Assembly (NCBI GenBank): GCA_903882745.1
Contig: CAIRYG010000011.1
Coordinates: 310,001-374,000, forward strand
Source: an uncultured Gemmatimonadota bacterium
GTDB taxonomy: Bacteria > Gemmatimonadota > Gemmatimonadetes > Gemmatimonadales > Gemmatimonadaceae
DNA: 64,000 nt
Direction: 5' to 3'
Under the pieces are notes generated by a model that worked only from the letters and a program-made list of their open reading frames with translations, made no database searches and was not told where the DNA came from. Position numbers and translations under genes: made by a program. This document shows, piece after piece, positions 51,936-60,099 of this stretch; within the stretch, counting starts at the first letter, position 1; each line of letters starts with the position of its first letter.

Positions 51936-52963
51936 GCGCGGAACTCTCGACCCGTTTCGGCCGCTTTGTAGATCTCCTCGAGCGCGTAATAGATCAGGAC
52001 CTGGTCGTCCGGCGCCTTGTACGCGGCCTCCCCTCGCAGCACGGCCAGCACGTGCGCAAACTCGGCACGATAGCTCTGGAGGAGCGGCGTTTCGCGCTGC
52101 AGCGCACCCGACGGCGACACGTCGATCGGTTTGCCGTGAATCAGTTTGGTCACGCGTAGCGGAGCCATACGCGCACTCCCTTCCGTGCCGAGCACTTCAA
52201 ACCACCAGCGATCCTCACCGCCGGGGTATGCCCAGTTCACATCGATGGTGACGTTGAATCCATTCGCGAGCTCAGCGAACACAAAGAGCGAGTCCTCGAC
52301 CGCCGACGCGCCGCGGCCTCGCGTCATGGTCGCACTCGCGCGGAGCGGTTCGGAAAAGCCCGCAATCCACCCGGCTAAGTCCAGCAACGGGAGCCCCAGG
52401 TGCATGAAGGCTCCGCCACCGGATTCCCCACGACGGAGGCGCCAGGGTGCGATTGCAGCTGGGGTCCGGTACTCACCCGCACGGACCGCGTAGACCTTCC
52501 CGAGCTCTCCTCCGTGCACAAAGGCGTGCAGCGCCTGCGCATCGAGGCGGAAGCGATGATTGTTCGCGACAAACACCATACGCCCGGCCTTCTTGGCCGC
52601 GGCGAGAATTCGCTCGACTCCCTTCCCCGTCAGCGCGAAGGGACGCTCGCAGATCACATGCAGACCGGCGCGCAACGCACTGAGCACGTGGGGCTCGTGG
52701 GCGTGCGAGGGGGTCGCAATGACGACGGCGTCCAGTTGTTCCGTCTCGAGCAGATCGTCGATATCGGTATAGGTGTTGTCGACACCGAATCGCTGCGCGA
52801 GCGCACGGGCCTTGAGCCGATCGTTGTCACAGAGCGCGACCACGCTGATTCCGCGCATTTTGCTGAGCACGGGAAGGTGGGCCGTTTGCGCAATCGCCCC
52901 GAGGCCGACGAGCGCCACGCGGATCGTTGATTTGGCAGTTCCGCCCGTCGCGATTTGTGTCAT
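51932..52963 (-). CDS. Gfo/Idh/MocA-family oxidoreductase
   Basis: The 343-aa protein has an N-terminal NAD(P)-binding Rossmann fold (V-A-L-V-G-L-G-A-I-A-Q-T-A-H near 18-31) and A-T-P-S-H-A-H-E. The E-R-P-F-A-L-T motif stands where the usual E-K-P-lysine motif occurs, so the conserved Lys is Arg here. The C-terminal alpha/beta domain carries the substrate pocket. Gfo/Idh enzymes oxidise sugars or related alcohols, and the K-to-R change may alter catalysis. ATG 52963 has GGAG 5 bases upstream, so I prefer it to GTG 52969. It is first in a four-gene overlapping run ending with hydantoinase B. Confidence 0.88.
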   Translation of the reverse strand: MTQIATGGTAKSTIRVALVGLGAIAQTAHLPVLSKMRGISVVALCDNDRLKARALAQRFGVDNTYTDIDDLLETEQLDAVVIATPSHAHEPHVLSALRAGLHVICERPFALTGKGVERILAAAKKAGRMVFVANNHRFRLDAQALHAFVHGGELGKVYAVRAGEYRTPAAIAPWRLRRGESGGGAFMHLGLPLLDLAGWIAGFSEPLRASATMTRGRGASAVEDSLFVFAELANGFNVTIDVNWAYPGGEDRWWFEVLGTEGSARMAPLRVTKLIHGKPIDVSPSGALQRETPLLQSYRAEFAHVLAVLRGEAAYKAPDDQVLIYYALEEIYKAAETGREFRA

Positions 52964-52997
52964 CGGCACTCCATTGCTGACTGTTCCGGCACCCTGT

Positions 52998-53012
52998 TGG
53001 ACGCTGCGCGTC
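52998..53012 (-). terminator. Small hairpin after the SpoIID-like gene
   Basis: GGACGC (52998-53003) and GCGTCC (53007-53012) pair around TGC, three bases behind the SpoIID-like stop on the minus strand. There is no T run. It separates that gene from the Gfo/Idh operon. Confidence 0.45.
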
Positions 53013-53015
53013 CGC

Positions 53016-54404
53016 TCAGTTCGCTGGGCCTACTGTTGTGCCCGGATAATAGGTCGCGAGAATCGCGCGGGCCGACTGCCCGGCGCGGGCGCGTCCGATG
53101 GCGCCCCATTGGCACATCCCGATTCCGTGACCATATCCGTTTCCACGCACCACCACTCGGGCAATCCCGCCGTCCCGCGCCTTCTCTGGTTCCAGCGAAA
53201 AATAGGTACTGTTCAGCATCTCGCTACCGGGCGCACGCAGCACCGCACGAATATCGTTGCCGCGCAGATTGTACTTGCCACGATCCGTGGTAATCATCAA
53301 CTGCCCTACGCGGCCACTGGGCGTCCGAGTTTCAATGGAAATGGCCTGGACATGCCCTGGCCCGCCCTCGGGAACCGTCACAAAGTTGCGCAGATAGGTG
53401 CGAACCGCCGCGTCGATTTCGTCACCGCTAAAGGCACGGGTCCACGCGTACCGTGGGGCGATGTCGCAGTAAAAGCGGTTTGAGCCCGGAATCTTGTCGC
53501 TGACGCGCTTGAGGTACGGTTCGGACGCTGCACGCCACACCTCTTCGGGCGACGCCGTCTCACCGCCGCAGCTGGCGTGGTATGGGGCCTCAGCCGTCCG
53601 TCCGTTGTACTTGATCACGAGACCATTGGTTTCGCGCACCGCCGCATCAGAGAACGGTCGTTCGGCATCGACGCCGCCGTACACCTGATCGGCGACCGTG
53701 GCGAGCATGTCGTAGGCGGCGTTGCGCGCAGTCCCGCCCTGGCTGAGATGCACCCAGCTGTAGCTCCGCGCCGCAATCGCCTGTGCCTCGGCGGCGGCCT
53801 GTTCGGCGGGCGCGCGAAGGCCAATCTCGAGGGGCACCACACCGCGCAGATACTGTTCGATCGGGAGCACGTTGACGACCAGCACGCTCGTGTCCGTGGG
53901 GACCACGCGAATCACCCCGCGGTAGCGACGTCCGGCAAAACTCCCGTAGCTCCCGTCCCCTTCGGGGCGCAGGGTGACTGGGCCGTCAACCCAGGGCGTT
54001 GCCGACGTGCCACGAAGGGTCGCGCGAAGTTGGCGACCGCGCCGCTCAACGGTCCACTCCTCACCCGAGCGCCCGCGGACCAGCACGGAGTTGCGGCCGT
54101 CGAACAGCCGCCAGGCGCCCGTTGCCGATAGTGCGGCCTCCTGCGCGGCGGTGGCAAGCCCAATCCGCACATCGCCGGGGGCTTCGGTGCGAGGCCGAGG
54201 GGGCTCGTCGCGCGGAATGTCTTGGGCGGGTGCGCGCTCCGCTGGACGGTCGACGCGCGTCGCCGGTTGCTTGGCAGCGCCAGCATCCGGTGACGGCTGA
54301 TCCGTGGGCCGCTGACGCGGGGTGGGACACCCGAGAACACCCGCGAGCAGCGAGAGAGCCAGCCCGACGCGCACCATCCCCGCGGGAGGGCGCGCGAGCA
54401 TCAC
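53016..54404 (-). CDS. SpoIID/LytB-domain protein (amidase enhancer/lytic transglycosylase type)
   Basis: The 462-aa exported protein has a lipoprotein-like signal (L-L-A-G-V-L-G-C near 18-26), a Pro/Ala-rich segment (about 30-90) and then a SpoIID domain (about 180-460). The domain has Y-L-R-G-V-V-P-L-E-I-G, where the Glu matches the catalytic position of SpoIID, A-A-A-E-A-Q-A-I-A-A-R-S-Y and the C-terminal G-Y-G-H-G-I-G-M-C-Q-W-G-A. SpoIID is a glycan-strand-cleaving enzyme in sporulators; homologues in non-sporulating bacteria also act on peptidoglycan. GTG start overlapping the rimO stop. Confidence 0.92.
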   Translation of the reverse strand: MMLARPPAGMVRVGLALSLLAGVLGCPTPRQRPTDQPSPDAGAAKQPATRVDRPAERAPAQDIPRDEPPRPRTEAPGDVRIGLATAAQEAALSATGAWRLFDGRNSVLVRGRSGEEWTVERRGRQLRATLRGTSATPWVDGPVTLRPEGDGSYGSFAGRRYRGVIRVVPTDTSVLVVNVLPIEQYLRGVVPLEIGLRAPAEQAAAEAQAIAARSYSWVHLSQGGTARNAAYDMLATVADQVYGGVDAERPFSDAAVRETNGLVIKYNGRTAEAPYHASCGGETASPEEVWRAASEPYLKRVSDKIPGSNRFYCDIAPRYAWTRAFSGDEIDAAVRTYLRNFVTVPEGGPGHVQAISIETRTPSGRVGQLMITTDRGKYNLRGNDIRAVLRAPGSEMLNSTYFSLEPEKARDGGIARVVVRGNGYGHGIGMCQWGAIGRARAGQSARAILATYYPGTTVGPAN

Positions 54405-55783
54405 CGACCGAAGCTCCCGATGCTCGCCAACGGGAGAATGCGTCCGGCGCGCACGGAGGCGACGGCGGCCACCGGTGCAATCTCGCGGATCACGCGTGCC
54501 TCAAAGTCGTAGTCGTCGACAACATCCGTGACCTCGACCTCGACAAAATTGCCGGCGGTCGCGGACCGGTCGAGCAAGGTGATCCCATCGATGTCGTCGG
54601 CCTGCCACGGGAGTCGCGCACGCGCCGGCTCGTCCGCATCGCCACCGTGTTCGACCAACGCCAACACCGTGCTGCCGATACGGGTTTCGTAACGCTCCGC
54701 CGTGATCGACCGCTGCAACTCCATGAGTCGCTCGAGCCGCTCGCGCTTGAGGTCTTCGGGCACGTCGTCCACCAGCGCCGCCGCGCGTGTCCCCTCCTGC
54801 GGCGAATAGGTGAACGCACCAACGCGCTCGAACTGGATCTCCTCAAGGAACTCCATCAACTGATTGAAATCGTCCGCGGTTTCGCCCGGGAAACCCACAA
54901 TGCAGGTGGTGCGCATGGCGAGCTCGGGCACCGCATCGCGGAAGCGTTGCACTTTCTCGCGAATCGTCTTGCGGCGCTCAGGGCGCCGCATGCGCTCGAG
55001 TACGGAGTCCGATGCATGCTGAATGGGAATATCCAGATAGCGCACAATCCGCGGCTCCGACGCGATCACCTCGAGCAACGCGGGAGTGATCCCCGCGGAG
55101 TAGAGGTACATGTTGCGGAACCAGGGAATCGAGGTCTCCTTCACCAGCGCCTTGAGCAAGTCTGGGAGACGCACACCATCACTCCGGTCGCGCCCGTAAT
55201 GCGCGAGATCCTGCGCCACCAGATTCACCTCGCGCGCGCCCTGCAACTCCAGCAGCTGCGCCTCCCGCACAATCTCGTCGAGCGAGAAGGACCGGTGCTT
55301 GCCGCGCATAAGGGGAATGGCACAGAAGGCGCACCCGTGGTCGCACCCTTCGCTGATCTTCAGGTAGCGCACATGCGGCGTGTCGCCAGCATAGGTGCGC
55401 ACACCGGGATGCTGCGTCACGGGGTCGCCAATGAGGCCGCGCTCGTACAGCCGCGGCACCAGCTGCTCCATTTCCGAGGCGCCGAGGAAGAAATCCACCT
55501 CAGGCAATGCCTCGGCCAACTCGTCTTTGTGGCGTTCGACCATGCAGCCCACCGCCACCACCGCCTGCGCAGCGCCGTCGACCTTGAGTCGCCCCGCCTG
55601 CACAATGGCGTCAATCGACTCGGCCTTGGCGGCATCAATAAAGCCGCAGGTATTCACAATAATCAGCTCGGCGTCCGCAGGATCGAGCACCTGCTCCGCA
55701 CCATGGTCGAGGAGCTGCGCCAAGTAGCGCTCCGAGTCCACGGTGTTTTTGTCACAGCCGAGCGTGATAAGGGCGACGCGCAT
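54401..55783 (-). CDS. rimO: Ribosomal protein uS12 methylthiotransferase RimO
   Basis: This radical-SAM enzyme adds a methylthio group to Asp89 (E. coli numbering) of ribosomal protein S12. The N-terminal UPF0004 domain has cluster cysteines C10, C46 and C80. The radical-SAM motif C147-D-H-G-C151-A-F-C154 is intact, and a TRAM domain lies at about 395-450. The first residues V-A-L-I-T-L-G-C-D-K-N-T-V-D-S-E separate it from MiaB. I chose ATG 55783; an in-frame ATG at 55792 is also possible. It overlaps the SpoIID-like gene by 4 bases. Confidence 0.95.
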   Translation of the reverse strand: MRVALITLGCDKNTVDSERYLAQLLDHGAEQVLDPADAELIIVNTCGFIDAAKAESIDAIVQAGRLKVDGAAQAVVAVGCMVERHKDELAEALPEVDFFLGASEMEQLVPRLYERGLIGDPVTQHPGVRTYAGDTPHVRYLKISEGCDHGCAFCAIPLMRGKHRSFSLDEIVREAQLLELQGAREVNLVAQDLAHYGRDRSDGVRLPDLLKALVKETSIPWFRNMYLYSAGITPALLEVIASEPRIVRYLDIPIQHASDSVLERMRRPERRKTIREKVQRFRDAVPELAMRTTCIVGFPGETADDFNQLMEFLEEIQFERVGAFTYSPQEGTRAAALVDDVPEDLKRERLERLMELQRSITAERYETRIGSTVLALVEHGGDADEPARARLPWQADDIDGITLLDRSATAGNFVEVEVTDVVDDYDFEARVIREIAPVAAVASVRAGRILPLASIGSFGR

Positions 55784-55872
55784 GTGGGGCACAGGAGCTC
55801 AGGGAGGCCAGCGGGTGCTCCTGAAAGCTACCCGCCGCGCCCCTCACGCTCTACTGGGCAGGGCCGAAATCC

Positions 55873-56373
55873 CTAGCGGTAGTTCCCGAACTGGAGTTCG
55901 ACGCCAAAGTCCTCAGACCGGAGGAAGGCGATCACTTCTTGGAGTTCGTCGCGCGCGGGCGCGCTCACGCGCACCTGCTCCGCCTGAATCGAGGCCTGCA
56001 CCTTTTTGAACTTCTTTTCCTTGATGGCGGCGGTGATCTTCTTGGCCGTCTCGGTGTCGAGGGCCTGCTTGAGCTTGACCTCGCGACGGAGCGTGTCCCC
56101 ACCGGCCGGCTTGACGTCGCCGATGTCGAGGTTCTTCACCGGGACGCCGCGCTTGATGAGCTTGGACTGGACCACGTCGAACAGCGCACGCATCCGCATG
56201 TCGTTGTCGGCCATCAAGTTGATGAGCCCCTCCACGCGTTTGAACTCGATCTCCACCTTGGCGTCCTTGAAGTCGTAGCGCTGCTGGACTTCCTTGGTGG
56301 CCTGATTGATGGCGTTGTCGACCTCTTGGAGGTCCACGCCGGTCGTTACGTCGAAGCTTGCGTCCTTTGCCAT
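55873..56373 (-). CDS. YajQ-family (DUF520) nucleotide-binding protein
   Basis: The 166-aa protein has the YajQ double ferredoxin-like fold, starting with S-F-D-V-T-T-G-V-D-L-Q-E-V-D-N-A-I and a central R-Y-D-F-K-D-A-K-V-E-I-E-F. Some members bind cyclic di-GMP and modulate transcription; it is not known whether this one does. It follows the sigma factor gene by 3 bases. With the HD-GYP gene elsewhere in the window, this is the only other possible cyclic di-GMP component seen, and no GGDEF protein is here. Confidence 0.92.
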   Translation of the reverse strand: MAKDASFDVTTGVDLQEVDNAINQATKEVQQRYDFKDAKVEIEFKRVEGLINLMADNDMRMRALFDVVQSKLIKRGVPVKNLDIGDVKPAGGDTLRREVKLKQALDTETAKKITAAIKEKKFKKVQASIQAEQVRVSAPARDELQEVIAFLRSEDFGVELQFGNYR

Positions 56374-56376
56374 GAA

Positions 56377-57258
56377 TTATCCAAGATAGCTTTCGAGCGC
56401 CCGCGCGCGGCTGACGTGCCGCAGACGCGACAGCGCCTTTTCTTTGATCTGGCGTACGCGCTCCCGGGTGATGTTGAGCACCACGCCGATTTCCTCAAGG
56501 GTCATGGGTTCGGCCGCGTCGAGCCCGAAATAGAGGCGAAGAATCTTGGACTCGCGTTCCTTGAGACCCGCGAGCGCCTCCTGAATCGAGTTCGTCAGTG
56601 CCTGCTCGACAATCGCGTCCTCAGGCGTCGGGTTGACGGTGTCCGGTAGATAATCGAGCAGCCGGTTGTCCTCGCCCGGCGTCATCGGCGCATCGAGGGA
56701 GAGGTGCGTCTGCGAGATCGACATCGTCTTCGCGACTTCCTCTTCCGTGATGTCCATGCCGTCGGCGATCTCGGCGTTCGTGGCCTCGCGACCGAGCTCT
56801 TGCAGCAGCGCGCTCGCACGCTTGCCGATCCGGTGCAGTGTGCCGGCGCGATTCAGTGGCACGCGCACAATGCGGCTTTGCTCCGCGAGCGCCTGCAGGA
56901 TCGCCTGCCGGATCCACCAAACCGCGTAGGAGATGAACTTGATCCCCTTGGTCTCGTCAAACTTGTGGGCCGCGCGAATGAGACCGAGGTTGCCCTCGTT
57001 GATTAGATCGCTGAGCGAGACGCCCTGGTTTTGATATTTCTTGGCAACCGAGACGACGAAGCGCAGATTCGAGCGCACCAGCGTGTCGAGCGCCTCTTGA
57101 TCATCGGCACGAATCCGCTGCGCGAGCTCGACCTCTTGCTCACGCGTGATCAGCGGGTAGATGCTGATGTCGCGCAGATATTGGTCGAGCGATCCTTCCT
57201 CGTACGCTTGTCGTTTGTGCGGCAGCGCACCACGACGACCGACCTGACGTTCCGTCAT
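56377..57258 (-). CDS. RNA polymerase sigma factor, RpoD/RpoS type
   Basis: The 293-aa sigma-70 family protein has region 1.2 (D-Q-Y-L-R-D-I-S near 24), region 2 with N-L-R-F-V-V-S-V-A and the Y-A-V-W-W-I-R-Q-A-I -10-binding segment, region 3 and region 4 with the HTH E-E-I-G-V-V-L-N-I-T-R-E-R-V-R-Q-I-K. Region 1.1 and the long non-conserved insert of housekeeping RpoD are missing. It is therefore either the compact primary factor of this phylum or a group 2 factor. It follows lepB by 55 bases. Confidence 0.93.
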   Translation of the reverse strand: MTERQVGRRGALPHKRQAYEEGSLDQYLRDISIYPLITREQEVELAQRIRADDQEALDTLVRSNLRFVVSVAKKYQNQGVSLSDLINEGNLGLIRAAHKFDETKGIKFISYAVWWIRQAILQALAEQSRIVRVPLNRAGTLHRIGKRASALLQELGREATNAEIADGMDITEEEVAKTMSISQTHLSLDAPMTPGEDNRLLDYLPDTVNPTPEDAIVEQALTNSIQEALAGLKERESKILRLYFGLDAAEPMTLEEIGVVLNITRERVRQIKEKALSRLRHVSRARALESYLG

Positions 57259-57313
57259 TCCACCTCCCCCAGTCGAATGGAGAATGTGGGGTGCTCGCGC
57301 GCAGAGCGGAACG

Positions 57314-58090
57314 TCACCGGACCCGCTCGCCGAATCGCTGCCACCGGACCCTTGTCAGCCAGTCGAAGGCGTAGGCCGAATCGGGTGCGTAGCTGTAGTA
57401 GACCACCAGCGGTCTCCCACGCACCAACGTGTCGGCCACAAAGCCCCAGTACCGGCTGTCGAGGGAGTTGTCCCGGTTGTCGCCCAGCATGAAGTACTGC
57501 CGCGGCGGCACAACGATCGGCCCCCAATTGTTCCTGGAGGGATGATACGACGGGAAGGCCCCCGCACGCCGCACCAAAAACCCGCGCTGCCAACCAAAAT
57601 CTTCCCCGGCAGGGTCGCCGCCCGGGTCGCTGTGCGTCACGTAGGGCTCGACCTCGCGCCTCCCGTTACGAATCAGCTCGCCGTTCTCCATCGCGATCGT
57701 ATCGCCGGGCAAGCCGACGAGCCGTTTCACGAAGTTCACCTCGGGGTCAACGGGGTACTGAAACACCACGATATCGCGGTACTTCGGCATCGCGATGGCC
57801 GGGAGGCGGCGCCCCGTATAGGGCACCTCCGCACCGTAGACGAGCTTATTGACGAGGAGGAAATCGCCGACGAGCAATGTCCCTTCCATGCTTCCGGTCG
57901 GGATCTTAAATGCTTCGACGAAGAACGATCGCACCACCAAGAACAGCAGGATGGCGAGCGACACCGATTTCGCCCACTCGAAGAGGCCACGTGCAACGGC
58001 GCGCACGAAGCGACGTCGACGAGGCGGCTCGGAGGGCGCCAGGTCGGCGGCGTCCGGGGGCGTGGGGAGCTCGTCCGGTTGTTCAGTCAC
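57314..58090 (-). CDS. lepB: Signal peptidase I
   Basis: The membrane-bound Ser/Lys protease removes signal peptides. From GTG 58090 the protein has 258 aa: a charged N-terminal tail (about 1-40), one transmembrane segment (about 42-58), catalytic Ser67 in P-T-G-S-M-E-G-T-L and Lys122 in V-K-R-L-V-G-L-P-G-D, and the later G-D-N-R-D-N-S-L-D-S-R box. A longer frame from a TTG at 58126 would begin inside the -35 element of an excellent promoter, so I reject it. The predicted mRNA would start within a base or two of the GTG, making it leaderless. Confidence 0.93.
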   Translation of the reverse strand: MTEQPDELPTPPDAADLAPSEPPRRRRFVRAVARGLFEWAKSVSLAILLFLVVRSFFVEAFKIPTGSMEGTLLVGDFLLVNKLVYGAEVPYTGRRLPAIAMPKYRDIVVFQYPVDPEVNFVKRLVGLPGDTIAMENGELIRNGRREVEPYVTHSDPGGDPAGEDFGWQRGFLVRRAGAFPSYHPSRNNWGPIVVPPRQYFMLGDNRDNSLDSRYWGFVADTLVRGRPLVVYYSYAPDSAYAFDWLTRVRWQRFGERVR

Positions 58091-58126
58091 TGGTGGTATT
58101 AAAGACCCCGCCGAGCGTGCCGTCAA
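58091..58126 (-). promoter_or_regulatory. lepB promoter, predicted leaderless transcript
   Basis: Read on the minus strand, TTGACG (58121-58126), a 17-bp spacer and TTTAAT (58098-58103) form a near-consensus sigma-70-type promoter. Only 7 bases separate the -10 from the lepB GTG at 58090, so transcription should begin at about 58091-58090. No Shine-Dalgarno sequence can then be present. Confidence 0.7.
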
Positions 58127-58156
58127 CCACCCAACATCGCCGGCCCGGGGTTGCCC

Positions 58157-59641
58157 TCAGTAGTTGTCGATCTGTGCGCGCTGTAAGGTCCCCGAGAAAT
58201 CAACGTAGCCCACCTTTGTTTCCGAGTAGAACTCGTAGACTTCCCATCCCCCTTCGCGGTGGCCGTTCCCAGTCGCCTTGACACCCCCAAAGGGGAGATG
58301 CGCCTCGGCGCCGATCGTTGGGGCGTTGATGTAGGTGATGCCGTTGTCGAGGTCATTCAGGGCCCGAAACGCGAGGTTCACATCGCGGGTGTAGACGCTC
58401 GAGGAGAGCCCGTACACCACACCGTTGTTCACGCGGAACGCCTCGTCGGCGTCTTTGACCTTGATGACGGAGAGCACCGGACCAAAGATCTCCTCCTGCT
58501 CGAGCCGTGACCCCGCTTTGACACCGGTAAAGATGGTCGGCTGGAAGAACCACCCGTGGTCGAGCCCCTCGCCGGTGGCGACCGCGCCGCCCAACCGCAG
58601 CGTCGCCCCCTCCTGCTGCCCGATCGCCACATACCGCTCGACCTTGGCGCGCGCGTCGGCGTGGATCAGCGGCCCGACATCGGTGCCGGCGGCACGACCA
58701 TCCCCGAGCTTGAGCTGTACGGCCCGGGTGGCGAGCAGGTCGACGAACTGATCGTGCACCCCCTCCTGAACAATCAGGCGGCTGGTGGCGGTGCAGCGCT
58801 GCCCTGTGGTCCCAAAGGCGCCCCAGAGAATCCCCTCGAGCGCGAGGTCGAGATCCGCATCGTTCATGACAATCATCGCGTTCTTCCCACCCATCTCCAG
58901 CGACAGCCGCTTGTGGGTGCGCCCGCACTCCGCCCCAACCTTGCTGCCCGTCTCGGTGGAGCCGGTGAAGGACACGAGCGCGACATCGGGATGCGCCACG
59001 ATTGCCGCCCCGACTGCTCCGTCGCCATGCACGAGATTGATCACCTCGGGTGGCAGCCCCGCCTCGAGCAGGATCTCGACAAAGACATGCCCCGTATGCG
59101 GCACATCCTCCGCGGGCTTGAACACGCAGCTGTTTCCGCAGAGGAGCGCGGGGAACATCTTCCAGGTCGGAATCGCGAGCGGAAAGTTGAAGGGCGTAAT
59201 AATACCGGCTACGCCAATTGGTCGGCGAAAGCTCATCGCCCACTTGTTGCGCAGCTCACTTGGTACGGTGTGTCCGAACAGCCGCCGCCCTTCCGTGGCT
59301 GCATAAAATGCGGTGTCGATCCCCTCTTGCACGTCGCCGCGCGTTTCCGCGAGGGGCTTCCCCATCTCGCGCGTCATGAGGTCAGCGAGCTCTTCCTTGC
59401 GCGCCACCATGATCTCGCCCACGCGCCGGAGCACATCGCCGCGCGCCGGGGCCGGCGTGCGACGCCACAGTTCAAAGCCACGCTTCGCCGACGCGACCGC
59501 GGCCGCAACATCGGCGGCATCCGACAGTGGAAACTGCCCGATGAGGTCACGCGTGTCGGCAGGATTCCGATTCTCAAAGTGCGCGCCGCTCGTCGGAGCC
59601 ACCCACCGCCCGCCGATAAAATTCTGAAAGGTTTTTGTCAT
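58157..59641 (-). CDS. NAD(P)-dependent aldehyde dehydrogenase
   Basis: The 494-aa ALDH oxidises an aldehyde to the acid. The oxyanion Asn152 (T-P-F-N-F-P), cofactor-site Lys175 (F-K-P-A-E), general base Glu249 (L-E-M-G-G-K-N) and nucleophile Cys283 (G-Q-R-C-T-A) are all present. The specific substrate is open; the overall look is that of the semialdehyde or alpha-ketoglutarate-semialdehyde group. ATG 59641 is favoured over upstream starts because it matches the family N terminus and overlaps the preceding stop. It ends a five-gene run starting at larE. Confidence 0.94.
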   Translation of the reverse strand: MTKTFQNFIGGRWVAPTSGAHFENRNPADTRDLIGQFPLSDAADVAAAVASAKRGFELWRRTPAPARGDVLRRVGEIMVARKEELADLMTREMGKPLAETRGDVQEGIDTAFYAATEGRRLFGHTVPSELRNKWAMSFRRPIGVAGIITPFNFPLAIPTWKMFPALLCGNSCVFKPAEDVPHTGHVFVEILLEAGLPPEVINLVHGDGAVGAAIVAHPDVALVSFTGSTETGSKVGAECGRTHKRLSLEMGGKNAMIVMNDADLDLALEGILWGAFGTTGQRCTATSRLIVQEGVHDQFVDLLATRAVQLKLGDGRAAGTDVGPLIHADARAKVERYVAIGQQEGATLRLGGAVATGEGLDHGWFFQPTIFTGVKAGSRLEQEEIFGPVLSVIKVKDADEAFRVNNGVVYGLSSSVYTRDVNLAFRALNDLDNGITYINAPTIGAEAHLPFGGVKATGNGHREGGWEVYEFYSETKVGYVDFSGTLQRAQIDNY

Positions 59642-60099
59642 GGATTGTGATTCGGTAAAGAACAGGCCCAAACCGCGGGATGATCGGCCGTGGGTTTGGC
59701 GTAGCCAAGCCGAGGTAACAGGTCCACCGCTCCGAGGATCATTCCCCAGAGCACAAGCAACAACGACAGCGTGTGCGCGCGTGCTGCCCGGTGGCGCCAG
59801 GTCCACACCGACGACCAGACGCCGGCCGTCACCAGCGTGGCAACGGCGCCGAGGTACGCGGTCATGCCAAAGCCGCACCGCGCCTCGTAGGGCCAAAAGA
59901 CGATGGCAACGCCGAGCAACACCGCGAGGGTGAGTCGGGCGAAGACGCCAAAGGTCGACGTCGTACGCTGCGCCTCGAGCGCGTCGACCTTGGCCGCAGG
60001 GGACTTGGCCGTCTTCGAGGGAAAGACCGCCTCGTCACTCACCTGCTCCAACTGACGATCAATCTTTTTCAGCTCGGCGTCCCAGTCGCGGTCGCTCAT
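59638..60099 (-). CDS. Small membrane protein, function unknown
   Basis: The 153-aa protein has a charged, possibly coiled N-terminal helix (about 1-45) and three hydrophobic segments (about 52-70, 76-95, 104-125). The short C-terminal tail has Cys and His residues (V-W-A-C-S-L-P-N-H-N-P). I do not recognise a family. It overlaps both neighbours by 4 bases, so it is certainly translated with the NtrC-type regulator and the aldehyde dehydrogenase. Confidence 0.75.
   Translation of the reverse strand: MSDRDWDAELKKIDRQLEQVSDEAVFPSKTAKSPAAKVDALEAQRTTSTFGVFARLTLAVLLGVAIVFWPYEARCGFGMTAYLGAVATLVTAGVWSSVWTWRHRAARAHTLSLLLVLWGMILGAVDLLPRLGYAKPTADHPAVWACSLPNHNP

Noticed and set aside
53016-54404. SpoIID homologue as a sign of sporulation
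   Set aside because: No other sporulation genes appear, and SpoIID/LytB proteins are common in non-sporulating diderm bacteria.
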